64,000 nucleotides of DNA from Variovorax sp. PMC12 (GTDB taxonomy: Bacteria > Pseudomonadota > Gammaproteobacteria > Burkholderiales > Burkholderiaceae_C). The notes under the pieces are model-generated. The model had not been told where the DNA came from and did no database searches. It saw nothing but the letters and a program-made list of their open reading frames with translations. Both the position numbers and the translations under genes were made by a program. The stretch lies in contig NZ_CP027774.1 of NCBI RefSeq assembly GCF_003019815.1, positions 1,077,941 through 1,141,940 on the forward strand. The letters are read 5' to 3'. Of this stretch, positions 33,921 to 42,707 are shown piece by piece; the stretch's first letter is position 1; every line of letters begins with the position of its first letter.

Positions 33921-34892
33921 TTGCCAGTGTCCACATTCGAACTTCTTCCACCTGATATTTCCGCCTGGCGCGCCGGCAACACCGGCACCGAAGGCGTCTG
34001 GCATTTCGACTCCGGCCAGGCCGGGCACCGCGTGATGATCAGCGCGCTGGTGCACGGCAACGAGGTATGCGGCGCCTGGGCGATCAAGGGGCTGCTGGAC
34101 GCGGCCGTGCGTCCGCAGCGCGGCAGCCTGACGCTGGCTTTTTGCAACCTGGAGGCCTTCGACGGTTTCGATCCGGCAGATACCGACGCCTCGCGTTTCG
34201 TGGACGAGGACCTCAACCGCCAGTGGTCCGTCGATCGCCTGGAGGCGGGCGGCACACGCGAGCGCCGCCGCGCCGCGGCTTTGCAGCCGCACGTGGCGCA
34301 GGCCGACTGGCTGCTCGACCTGCATTCGATGCACGAGCCGTCCGCACCGCTCACGCTCACCGGCATGCAGCCGCGCAACCTCGCGCTGGCGCGGCAGTTG
34401 CGCAGCCCCGAGCACATCGTGATCGACGCGGGCCACAAGGACGGCGTGCGCATGCGCGATTTCGGCCGCTTCGGCGCGCCCGACGCCGACCCGCTCAGCG
34501 ATGCACTGGCGCTGCTGGTCGAGTGCGGTTTCCATGGGGACCCGGCCAGCCGCACCGTGGCGCAGGACCAATGCGCCCGCTTCCTGCGCGCTGCGGGCAC
34601 GCTCGACGATGCGGCCATCGCGCGGGCCCTGCCCGGCTGGCTGCAGGCCGATGCGCCGCGCCAGTGGGCGCTGGACGTCACCGGGCCGGTGGTCGCGCGC
34701 GGCGATGACTTCCACTTCGCCCGCCCGTTCACCGGCCTGGAGGTGATCGCCCAGGCGGGCACCGTGATCGGCTGGAACGAGGGCGAGCCCGTGACCACGC
34801 CGTATGACGACTGCGTGCTCGTCATGCCGTCGACCCGCCAGGCCCGGCCCGGCGTGACGGTGGTCCGGTACGCGCGCCGCAGGCCGCTTTGA
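33921..34892 (+). CDS. Succinylglutamate desuccinylase/aspartoacylase family metallohydrolase
   Basis: 323 residues with the zinc-carboxypeptidase-like fold of the AstE/AspA family. The metal-binding motif is in ALVHGNEVCG (HxxE), with a further histidine in LLDLHSMHEP and a DEDLNRQW stretch. These enzymes remove an acyl group from an N-acyl amino acid; the exact substrate is not readable, and no arginine-succinyl pathway genes are adjacent. The start is taken as TTG at 33921 with AAGGA six bases upstream; a GTG two codons on is possible. The next gene is Lhr on the same strand. Confidence 0.85.
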   Translation: MPVSTFELLPPDISAWRAGNTGTEGVWHFDSGQAGHRVMISALVHGNEVCGAWAIKGLLDAAVRPQRGSLTLAFCNLEAFDGFDPADTDASRFVDEDLNRQWSVDRLEAGGTRERRRAAALQPHVAQADWLLDLHSMHEPSAPLTLTGMQPRNLALARQLRSPEHIVIDAGHKDGVRMRDFGRFGAPDADPLSDALALLVECGFHGDPASRTVAQDQCARFLRAAGTLDDAAIARALPGWLQADAPRQWALDVTGPVVARGDDFHFARPFTGLEVIAQAGTVIGWNEGEPVTTPYDDCVLVMPSTRQARPGVTVVRYARRRPL

Positions 34893-34913
34893 GCCGGGTT
34901 GAGATCGGGCGCC

Positions 34914-37900
34914 ATGCCCCGATCTGTTAAGCCAGGACCTGCCGCATTTGCGCGCCGGGCGCCTGCCGTAGCCTTTCTTCCCGTGCCCCTGCATTCATTC
35001 CATCCCGCCGTTGCCCGGTGGTTCCTGAGAACCTTTCCCGGGCCCACGCCCGCCCAGGCCGAGGCCTGGCCGGCGATCAGCGCCGGGCGTGACACGCTGG
35101 TGGCAGCACCCACCGGCTCCGGCAAGACGCTGACCGCTTTTCTCGCCGCGCTGGACGATCTCGTGCGCCGGGGCCTCGAACCCGGCGGCCTGCCCGACGA
35201 GACGGCGGTCGTCTACGTGTCGCCGCTGAAGGCGCTGTCGAACGACATCCGCCTGAACCTGGAAGCGCCGCTCGCGGGCATCCGCGCCGAACTGGCGGCG
35301 CTCGGGCTGGCCGATGTCGACATCCGCACCGCCGTGCGTACCGGCGACACGCCGCAGCGCGAACGCCAGCAGAACCTGCGCCGGCCGCCGCACGTGCTGG
35401 TGACCACGCCGGAATCGCTCTACGTGCTGCTGGGTTCGGCGTCCGGACGGCGGATGCTCGCAACGGTGCGCAGCGTGATCGTCGACGAGATCCATGCCGT
35501 CGCCGCAAGCAAGCGTGGCAGTCACCTGGCGCTGTCGCTGGAGCGATTGCAGGCGCTGTGCGCGGCACATTCGGGCGCGCGACCGGTGCGCATCGGCCTG
35601 TCGGCCACGCAAAAGCCCATCGACGAGGTGGCGCGCTTCCTGGTGGGCGCGGGCGCACTGTGCGCGGACGGCACGGCCGACTGCGCGGTCGTCGACATCG
35701 GCTATGCCAGGCAGCGCGATCTGGCGCTCGAACTGCCGCCGACGCCGCTGGAAGCCGTCATGTCCGGCGACCAGTGGACGCAGGTGTACGCGCGCGTGGC
35801 CGAGCTGGTGTGGCTGCACAAGACCACGCTGGTGTTCGTCAACACGCGCCGCATGGCCGAGCGGGCAGCGCGGCACCTGGGCGACATTCTCGGCAAGGAA
35901 GCGGTGGCCGCGCACCACGGCAGCCTGTCGAAGGAAACGCGGCTCGACGCCGAGCAGCGCCTCAAGCGCGGCGCGCTGAAGGTGCTGGTGGCCACGGCCT
36001 CGCTGGAGCTGGGCCTGGACATCGGCGACGTCGACCTGGTCTGCCAGATCGGCTCGCCGCGTGCCATTGCCACCTTCCTGCAGCGCGCGGGGCGCTCGGG
36101 CCATGCGGTGGGCGGGGTGCCGAAGGCGCGGCTCTTCCCGCAGTCGCGCGACGAACTGGTCGAATGCGCCGCCCTGCTCGACTGCATACGCCGTGGCGAG
36201 CTCGACGCCTTGCGCATACTGCCTGCGCCGCTGGACGTGCTGGCCCAGCAGATCGTCGCCGAGACCGCTTGCCGCGAGTGGGACGAGGACGCGCTCTTCG
36301 CGCTGGTACGCCGCGCCTGGCCTTACGCGCGGCTCACGCGCGAGAGCTACATGCAGGTGGTGTGCATGGTGAGCGAAGGCTTCACCACGCGCCAGGGCCA
36401 GCGTGCCGGCCATGTGCACCGTGACGCGGTGAACCACCTGCTTCGCGAACGCAAGGGTGCGCGCATGACCGCGCTGACTTCCGGCGGCACGATTCCGGAG
36501 ACCGGCGACTACACGGTGGTGCTGGAGCCGCAGGCCGACAAGATCGGCACGGTCAACGAGGACTTCGCGATCGAGAGCCTGGCGGGCGACGTGTTCCAGC
36601 TCGGCAACACCAGCTACCGCATCCTGAAGATCGAGCCGGGGCGCGTGCGGGTGGAGGACGCGCACGGGGTTGCGCCCAACATTCCGTTCTGGCTCGGCGA
36701 GGCACCGGGGCGCAGCGACGAGCTGTCGTCCGGTGTGTCGCGCCTGCGAGAGGAGGTGGCGCGGGCCCTGGAAGTCGGCGGCCGCGACAGCGCCATGCGA
36801 CTGCTGACGCAGACCCTCGGCCTCGACGCAGAAGCGGCGCGCCAGATCGTCGAACACCTGGCGCATGCATACGCGGTGCTCGGCGCGCTGCCGACGCAAC
36901 GCACGCTGGTCATGGAACGTTTCTTCGACGCCTCGGGCGGCATGCAGCTGGTGATTCATTCGCCTTTCGGCAGCCGGCTCAACCGTGCGTGGGGTCTGGC
37001 GTTGCGCAAGCGCTTTTGCCGCACCTTCAACTTCGAGCTGCAGGCCGCGGCCACGGAAGACGCCATCGTGCTGTCGCTGTCCGCCAGCCACAGCTTTCCG
37101 CTCGACGAGGTCGCGCGCTATCTGCATTCGGCCTCGGCGCTGCACGTGCTGGTACAGGCATTGCTCGACGCGCCGCTGTTCAACGTGCGCTGGCGCTGGA
37201 ACGCGACCACGGCGCTGGCGCTGCCGCGCTTCAGCGGCGGGCGCAAGGTGGCGCCGCAGCTGCAGCGCATGCGCTCCGAAGACCTCCTGGCGGCCGTGTT
37301 CCCGGACCAGGTCGCATGCGCGGAGAACATCGTCGGCGAGCGCGAAGTGCCCGCGCATCCGCTGGTCGCGCAGACCCTCGACGACTGCCTGCACGACGCG
37401 ATGGATGCCGACGGCTGGCTTGCGTTGCTGCGCCGGATGGAGTCGGGCGAGGTGAAGATGATTGCGCGCGACTTGCCGGCACCCTCGCCGCTTGCGATGG
37501 AAGCGTTGAGCGCGCGTCCCTATGCCTTTCTCGACGACGCCCCGCTGGAGGAGCGCCGTACGCAAGCCGTGCAAAACCGCCGCTACAGCGACCCCGAAAG
37601 CGCCGACGATGTCGGCCAGCTCGACGCCGATGCCATCGCCAGCGTGCGCGAGGAAGCATGGCCGCAACCGCGCAACGCCGACGAGATGCATGAGGCGCTG
37701 GGCATGCTCGGCGCGGTGGGCGACGACGAAGTGGCCCGGCAGGCGGACTGGAAGCTCTGGCTCTCGACGCTCGCCAAGGCAGGCCGCGCCACGCGCCTGC
37801 TGTGCGAAGGCAAGGGGCGTGCCGCGCGCGGGCTGTGGGTGACGGCCGAACGGCTGCGGCTGCTGCAGGCCGTGGCGCCCGATGCACCGCTGCAACCAGC

Positions 37901-39353
37901 CATCACCCCGCCCGCCGATGGCGAACAACCGCCGGACCGCGATGCCGCCTTGCGCGAGCTGCTGCGTTCGCGCCTCGGCGGCCTTGGGCCGGTGAAGGTA
38001 GAACAGTTGGCCCGACCGTTGTTCCTGCAGCCTGCCGATATCGAAGGTGCGCTGCTAGCGCTGCAAGCCGAGGGGAGCGTGTTGCAGGGCCGTTTCACAC
38101 CGGGCACGACGGCCCTCGAGTGGTGCGAGCGGCATCTTCTGGCGCGCATCCACCGCTACACGCTCAAGCGCCTGCGCCGCGAAATCGAACCGGTGGAGCC
38201 GCGCGACTTCGTGCGCTTTCTCTTCGAGTGGCAGCACATCGGCGCGTCCGCGCGGGTGCGCGGTCCGGAGGCGCTCTCGGGCATCCTCTCGCAGCTCGAA
38301 GGCTACGAGGCGCCTGCGCCGCTGTGGGAGGCCGAACTGCTTCCCGCGCGCGTGGCCGATTACGCCGGCGCATGGCTCGACGACCTGTGCACCGCCGGAC
38401 GGGTGTTGTGGACACGGCTGCGGCCCAACGCCACGGAGAGCCGCAAGGGTGCGGGCAGTCTGTCGCTGCGCGCCACGCCGGTCGTGCTGCTGCCGCGTCG
38501 CAGCGCCGCGTTGTGGACCACGCTGGCACCCGCGCCGGCCGATGACGAACACCTGGGCTCGCGGGCCGCGCGCGTGGCCGCGCACCTTGCGCAGCACGGT
38601 GCCTGCTTCTTCGACGAGATCGCGGCCGGTACCCGGCTGCTGCCGGTCGAGATCGAGGAGGCGCTGGCCGAACTGGTCGCCAAGGGCCGTGTGCGCTGCG
38701 ACAGCTACGCCGGCCTGCGCGCCTTGCTGGTGCCGGCGTCGAAGCGTGCGTCGGCCGACACACGGCGGCGCCGTCGCGCGCCGCTCTTCGGCATCGAGGA
38801 TGCGGGCCGATGGACGCTGGTGCGCCCGCCCGCCGCTGAAACCTTGCCGACCGGTTCCGCGGAGGCCATCGAGCAGGTCGTGCGCGTGCTGCTGCGCCGC
38901 TATGGCGTGATCTGCTGGCGCCTGCTGGAGCGCGAGGCTGCATGGCTTGCGCCGTGGCGCGATCTGGTGCGCGTGTGCCGGCGGCTGGAAGCGCGCGGCG
39001 AGATCCGCGGCGGGCGCTTCATCGCCGGTGTATCGGGCGAGCAGTTCGCGTTGCCTGAAGCCATCGCGTCGATGCGGCAGGTGCGCCGCCAGCCGGACAC
39101 TGGCGAGCTGGTCGCGCTGGCGGCCAGCGACCCGGCCAACCTGCTGGGCACGCTGGTGCCCGGGCCGAAGGTGCCCCGCGTGGCGGGATCGCGCGTGGTG
39201 TACCTCGACGGCGTGCCGGTCGCCACCAGCGTGGCCGGGGAAGTCACGATGCTGGTGGCGCTCGATGCCGCGCAGAAGCAGTCCGCCCTGCGCGCGTTGT
39301 CGCTGGACGCGCCGCTGCGGTTCTCGGAGCTGGCTACGCTGCAGCCTGGGTGA
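34914..39353 (+). CDS. lhr: Large ATP-dependent helicase Lhr
   Basis: 1479 residues, near the length of E. coli Lhr (1538). The N-terminal superfamily 2 helicase core has Walker A APTGSGKTLTAFL, the DEIH box (VIVDEIHAVAASKRG), motif III LSATQ, and the motif V-VI region TASLELGLDIGD and FLQRAGRSGH. A winged-helix/Lhr-core region and a long Lhr-specific C-terminal part follow. Lhr is a 3'-5' DNA/RNA-DNA helicase linked to repair. The start is uncertain: ATG at 34914 is used, but GTG at 34983 or TTG at 34899 are possible. The metallophosphoesterase often paired with Lhr is not next to it. Confidence 0.94.
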   Translation: MPRSVKPGPAAFARRAPAVAFLPVPLHSFHPAVARWFLRTFPGPTPAQAEAWPAISAGRDTLVAAPTGSGKTLTAFLAALDDLVRRGLEPGGLPDETAVVYVSPLKALSNDIRLNLEAPLAGIRAELAALGLADVDIRTAVRTGDTPQRERQQNLRRPPHVLVTTPESLYVLLGSASGRRMLATVRSVIVDEIHAVAASKRGSHLALSLERLQALCAAHSGARPVRIGLSATQKPIDEVARFLVGAGALCADGTADCAVVDIGYARQRDLALELPPTPLEAVMSGDQWTQVYARVAELVWLHKTTLVFVNTRRMAERAARHLGDILGKEAVAAHHGSLSKETRLDAEQRLKRGALKVLVATASLELGLDIGDVDLVCQIGSPRAIATFLQRAGRSGHAVGGVPKARLFPQSRDELVECAALLDCIRRGELDALRILPAPLDVLAQQIVAETACREWDEDALFALVRRAWPYARLTRESYMQVVCMVSEGFTTRQGQRAGHVHRDAVNHLLRERKGARMTALTSGGTIPETGDYTVVLEPQADKIGTVNEDFAIESLAGDVFQLGNTSYRILKIEPGRVRVEDAHGVAPNIPFWLGEAPGRSDELSSGVSRLREEVARALEVGGRDSAMRLLTQTLGLDAEAARQIVEHLAHAYAVLGALPTQRTLVMERFFDASGGMQLVIHSPFGSRLNRAWGLALRKRFCRTFNFELQAAATEDAIVLSLSASHSFPLDEVARYLHSASALHVLVQALLDAPLFNVRWRWNATTALALPRFSGGRKVAPQLQRMRSEDLLAAVFPDQVACAENIVGEREVPAHPLVAQTLDDCLHDAMDADGWLALLRRMESGEVKMIARDLPAPSPLAMEALSARPYAFLDDAPLEERRTQAVQNRRYSDPESADDVGQLDADAIASVREEAWPQPRNADEMHEALGMLGAVGDDEVARQADWKLWLSTLAKAGRATRLLCEGKGRAARGLWVTAERLRLLQAVAPDAPLQPAITPPADGEQPPDRDAALRELLRSRLGGLGPVKVEQLARPLFLQPADIEGALLALQAEGSVLQGRFTPGTTALEWCERHLLARIHRYTLKRLRREIEPVEPRDFVRFLFEWQHIGASARVRGPEALSGILSQLEGYEAPAPLWEAELLPARVADYAGAWLDDLCTAGRVLWTRLRPNATESRKGAGSLSLRATPVVLLPRRSAALWTTLAPAPADDEHLGSRAARVAAHLAQHGACFFDEIAAGTRLLPVEIEEALAELVAKGRVRCDSYAGLRALLVPASKRASADTRRRRRAPLFGIEDAGRWTLVRPPAAETLPTGSAEAIEQVVRVLLRRYGVICWRLLEREAAWLAPWRDLVRVCRRLEARGEIRGGRFIAGVSGEQFALPEAIASMRQVRRQPDTGELVALAASDPANLLGTLVPGPKVPRVAGSRVVYLDGVPVATSVAGEVTMLVALDAAQKQSALRALSLDAPLRFSELATLQPG

Positions 39354-39362
39354 TCCGCAGGC

Positions 39363-40082
39363 TCAGTTGACCTCGGTGCCATGGCCGCCGCCACGGGTCA
39401 TGACCTCGACGGAGCGCACGCCAGGCTGCTGCTGCAGGCGCAGCACGAAGCGGTCGATGTCGGCCGATGACACGCGCACCAGCTGAACCGTGATGTCGTC
39501 CATCTGACCGCCCGGCTGCACCGCCACCAGGAAGCGCCGCAGCCGCGCAGGCTGGATGCCCAGGCCGCGCTCCAGCGTCTCGGGGCTTACCGCGCCGTGG
39601 TCCGCGACCACGCCCAGGCGGCAGCTCTGGCTGCGGGCACGATAGGCCTCTTCGAGCGGTTTGATCCCCGCCAGGATCACGAGGATGATCACCGTCGAGG
39701 CAGCGGCCGGAAAGTAGAGCCCGCCGCCCACCGCGAGTCCGATCGCGGCCACCGTCCAGATGCTGGCTGCCGTAGTGAGCCCACGCACGATCTCTCCACG
39801 CGCCAGGATCGCGCCCGCGCCCAGGAAGCCGATGCCCGACACCACCTGGGCGGCAGCGCGCGAAGGGTCGAGCACCACATGCTCGCCGCGCAGGCTGTCC
39901 GCAAAGCCGTATGCCGATACCAGCATGAACAGACAGGCGCCGACACTCACGAGCATGTGCGTACGGATGCCCGCGGCCCAAAGCAATCGTTCGCGCTCCA
40001 GACCGACGAGGCTGCCTAGGGCAGCAGCGACGAGAAGACGCAGCAGCGTTTCACCATGGGGGATAAGGACAGAGGTTTGCAT
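39363..40082 (-). CDS. MgtC/SapB-family membrane protein
   Basis: 239 residues. The N-terminal 140 residues hold about four to five helices with MgtC signatures (LGSLVGLERERL, GIGFLGAGAILARGE, VRGLTTAASIWTVAAIGLAVGGG), and the C-terminal 90 residues form a soluble ACT-like domain. MgtC proteins aid growth at low magnesium and affect the ATP synthase or phosphate balance in pathogens; in environmental bacteria the role is less clear. The start at 40082 gives the usual N-terminus. It is convergent with lhr (10 bases apart). Confidence 0.92.
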   Translation of the reverse strand: MQTSVLIPHGETLLRLLVAAALGSLVGLERERLLWAAGIRTHMLVSVGACLFMLVSAYGFADSLRGEHVVLDPSRAAAQVVSGIGFLGAGAILARGEIVRGLTTAASIWTVAAIGLAVGGGLYFPAAASTVIILVILAGIKPLEEAYRARSQSCRLGVVADHGAVSPETLERGLGIQPARLRRFLVAVQPGGQMDDITVQLVRVSSADIDRFVLRLQQQPGVRSVEVMTRGGGHGTEVN

Positions 40083-40169
40083 GGCACAACTGTGCGGGCG
40101 GCCATGCACCTGGTGCATCGGAATGCCGCTTCATCGGCCGTCAGAGTGCGCCGCGAAAGCTGCGGTCCG

Positions 40170-41606
40170 TCAACGCCGGGATACCCCCGCGTCCATCAGC
40201 AGCGTCTTGGGCTCCAGATAGGCGTTCACTCCCCATCGCCCCATCTCGCGCCCGAGCCCCGAGTGCTTGAAGCCGCCGAACGGCGCGCGCGGCTCATGGG
40301 ACAGCGTGTTGACGAGGACCCGGCCCGCATCGATCTGCCGCGCCACCCGTTCGCAGCGCGCGGAGTCCTTGCCGAGGACGAGGGCGCTCAGTCCGTAGCG
40401 CGTGTCGTTGGCGATGGCAATGGCGTCGGCCTCGTCTTCATAGGGGATCACGGTCAGCACGGGGCCGAAGATTTCCTCGCGTGCAATGCGCATCTGGTTG
40501 GTTGCGCCGGTGAAGATCGTCGGCTTCACGAACCAGCCTCTGTGCAGTCCCTCGGGCCGCCCTTCACCGCCGGCGAGCAGCTTCGCGCCTTCGGCTTGGC
40601 CAAGGCGGATGTAGCTCTGCACGCGCTCCCATTGCTTTGCGCTCACCATGGGGCCGATGTCGGTGTCGGCTTTGCTCGGGTCGCCCGACTTGATGTGCGA
40701 CACCGCTTCCCTTGCGATCTGCTCGAACTCGGCCAGCCGCGCCCGCGGCACGAGAATGCGCGTCCCCGCGATGCAGGCTTGTCCGCTGTTGGCGAAGCCT
40801 GCCTGGAGCACGAGAGGCATGACGCCCGCGAAGTCGGCGTCCTCCAGCACCACCGTGGGCGACTTGCCGCCCAATTCCAGCGTCACGCGCTTCATCGTGG
40901 CCGCACCGGCGGTCACTAAATGCTCGCCGACGGCGGACGATCCGGTGAACGATATCTTGGCAATGTCGGGATGGCGTGCGATTTCCTCGCCGACGACATC
41001 GCCACGGCCATTGACGATGTTGAACACGCCGGGAGGCAGGCCGGCGTCATGCAGCGCCTCGGCAATGACCTGCGTTTGCAGCGCGCTCATCTCGCTGGGC
41101 TTGATGACGACGGTGCAGCCTGCCGCAAGCGCCGTGGCGAGCTTGTTGCAGATGAAGCCCGCATTGCTGTTCCAGGGAGTGATCAGGCCAGCGACGCCCA
41201 CGGGCGTCTGGATCACCCGCGCAGTTCCCGCCTGCTCCTCGAACGCGAAGGATTCCAGCACTTCGACGGCCTGCTCGATGACGGCGGCCGGATAGGTCGC
41301 CATCCAGCGCCCGCGCACCGAAGGCGCGCCGTATTCCTCCAGGATGGCTTCCATCAACCGGTCTTCGCGTGCGACGACGGCCCGGTGCATGCGCTTGAGC
41401 GCCGCCACGCGTTCCTCGCGCGTGGTGCGCGACCAGGCGGGGAACGCGGCCTTGGCAGCCGCGATTGCGCGCCTTGCATCGTGCGCATTGCCAAGCAGCA
41501 CCCGGCCGATGACTTCCTCGGTGCTCGGATTGTGAAGATCGAACCATTCCTGGCCGTGCGGTGCGACGAATTCGCCGTCGATGTAGATGCGTTCAATGCG
41601 GTGCAT
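40170..41606 (-). CDS. NAD(P)-dependent aldehyde dehydrogenase
   Basis: 478 residues of the classical ALDH superfamily: cofactor-binding region TPWNSNAGFICNKLATALAAG, general base Glu in TLELGGKSPTVVLEDAD, catalytic Cys in GFANSGQACIAGTRIL and the C-terminal LVLGKDSARCERVARQ and APFGGFKHSGLGREMG. It oxidises an aldehyde to the acid; the substrate is not evident. ATG at 41606 has AAGGAG seven bases upstream. It is divergent from a LysR gene, which probably regulates it through the inverted repeat between them. Confidence 0.93.
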   Translation of the reverse strand: MHRIERIYIDGEFVAPHGQEWFDLHNPSTEEVIGRVLLGNAHDARRAIAAAKAAFPAWSRTTREERVAALKRMHRAVVAREDRLMEAILEEYGAPSVRGRWMATYPAAVIEQAVEVLESFAFEEQAGTARVIQTPVGVAGLITPWNSNAGFICNKLATALAAGCTVVIKPSEMSALQTQVIAEALHDAGLPPGVFNIVNGRGDVVGEEIARHPDIAKISFTGSSAVGEHLVTAGAATMKRVTLELGGKSPTVVLEDADFAGVMPLVLQAGFANSGQACIAGTRILVPRARLAEFEQIAREAVSHIKSGDPSKADTDIGPMVSAKQWERVQSYIRLGQAEGAKLLAGGEGRPEGLHRGWFVKPTIFTGATNQMRIAREEIFGPVLTVIPYEDEADAIAIANDTRYGLSALVLGKDSARCERVARQIDAGRVLVNTLSHEPRAPFGGFKHSGLGREMGRWGVNAYLEPKTLLMDAGVSRR

Positions 41607-41698
41607 GGTGACTCCTTGGAAATGACTCGCGGCCTTCGGCGCCGGGGAAGGAACGGGGGCCCGAATCCGCGGTGACATGGAAGTCTAGGAATGGTTTA

Positions 41699-41751
41699 TT
41701 GTTCTGATAAGCCGCCTTTTCGTGGATGGCATATCCGGATAATCAGGACAA
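41699..41751. promoter_or_regulatory. LysR operator region between aldehyde dehydrogenase and LysR gene
   Basis: TTGTTCTGAT (41699-41708) and ATCAGGACAA (41742-41751) are inverted arms with one mismatch, and between them sits the perfect palindrome TATCCGGATA (41732-41741). The right arm ends three bases before the LysR start at 41755, which fits autorepression. Confidence 0.6.
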
Positions 41752-41754
41752 TTC

Positions 41755-42657
41755 ATGCATCGCACAGGAATGACCGAGCTCGAAGTGGTGCTGGCCGTGG
41801 CACGCCGCAACAGCTTTCGCGCGGCGGCGCTGGAACTCGGCATGTCGACCACTGCAGTGAGCAGCGCCGTGGCCGGGCTGGAAGCGCGGCTGAAGGTGCG
41901 CCTTTTCAACCGTTCTACGCGCAGCGTGGCACTCACCGATGCCGGCCAGCGCTATGTGGAGCGCATCGCGCCGGCGCTTGCCGAGATCCGCAGCGCGGGT
42001 GAAGAGGCCGGCACCGGCTCGGGCGTTCCCAGCGGCACGCTGCGGATCAATGCGCCGCAAGGGGCCGCTTTTCTGCTGCTGGAGCCTCTCTTCAGCACGT
42101 ACGCGCAACGCTATCCGCAGGTGCGGATCGACATCTTGAGCGAGTCGCGCATGGTCGACATCGTGGCCGGTGGCTTCGATGCGGGCATCCGCCTGGCCGA
42201 GTCCGTGCCGCAGGACATGATCGCGGTCGCGCTCTCGCGCGACATACGCATGCTCGTGGTGGCAACGCCGGCGTACCTGGCGCGCCACGGAACACCCAGG
42301 CATCCGCGCGACCTGCTCAAGCACCAGAGCATCGGCATGCGCATGTCGCACGGCGGCATTTATCACTGGGAGCTGGAGCGAAACGGCCAGAAGCTGCAGA
42401 TGGACCTGCCCGTGCGCCTGGCGCTCAACGAGATGCCAGCCATCAAGCAGGCGGTGCTGCTCGGCCTGGGCATCGGCTTCATCTCCGAATGGTTCATCGA
42501 GGAAGAACTCGCGTCCGGCGCGCTGAAGCCTCTGCTGGTTCCGTGGTGCCTGCCTTTCGGTGGCCTGAGGCTCTACTACCCAGGCCGTCGCTTCGTGCCC
42601 GCGCGGCTGCGGGCGCTCATCGACCTGATCCATGAGCTGCGCCTGGCCGCGAACTGA
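41755..42657 (+). CDS. LysR-family transcriptional regulator
   Basis: 300 residues with an N-terminal helix-turn-helix (about 5-65; VVLAVARRNSFRAAALELGM, STTAVSSAVAGLEARL) and a C-terminal periplasmic-binding-like effector domain. It is divergent from the aldehyde dehydrogenase gene, its probable target, with an inverted-repeat region between them. In-frame ATG at 41770 (MTELEVV) would remove five residues and is also possible. The inducer is unknown. Confidence 0.92.
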   Translation: MHRTGMTELEVVLAVARRNSFRAAALELGMSTTAVSSAVAGLEARLKVRLFNRSTRSVALTDAGQRYVERIAPALAEIRSAGEEAGTGSGVPSGTLRINAPQGAAFLLLEPLFSTYAQRYPQVRIDILSESRMVDIVAGGFDAGIRLAESVPQDMIAVALSRDIRMLVVATPAYLARHGTPRHPRDLLKHQSIGMRMSHGGIYHWELERNGQKLQMDLPVRLALNEMPAIKQAVLLGLGIGFISEWFIEEELASGALKPLLVPWCLPFGGLRLYYPGRRFVPARLRALIDLIHELRLAAN

Positions 42658-42707
42658 AGGTCGCCACTGCCAGCAAGCCGCCGGACGCAAGGCACTATAT
42701 TCCCCTG

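Noticed and set aside
34995..37928. Open frame of almost 1,000 codons antisense to lhr
   Set aside because: No recognisable domain, a composition typical of antisense GC-rich DNA, and full overlap with the helicase core of Lhr.
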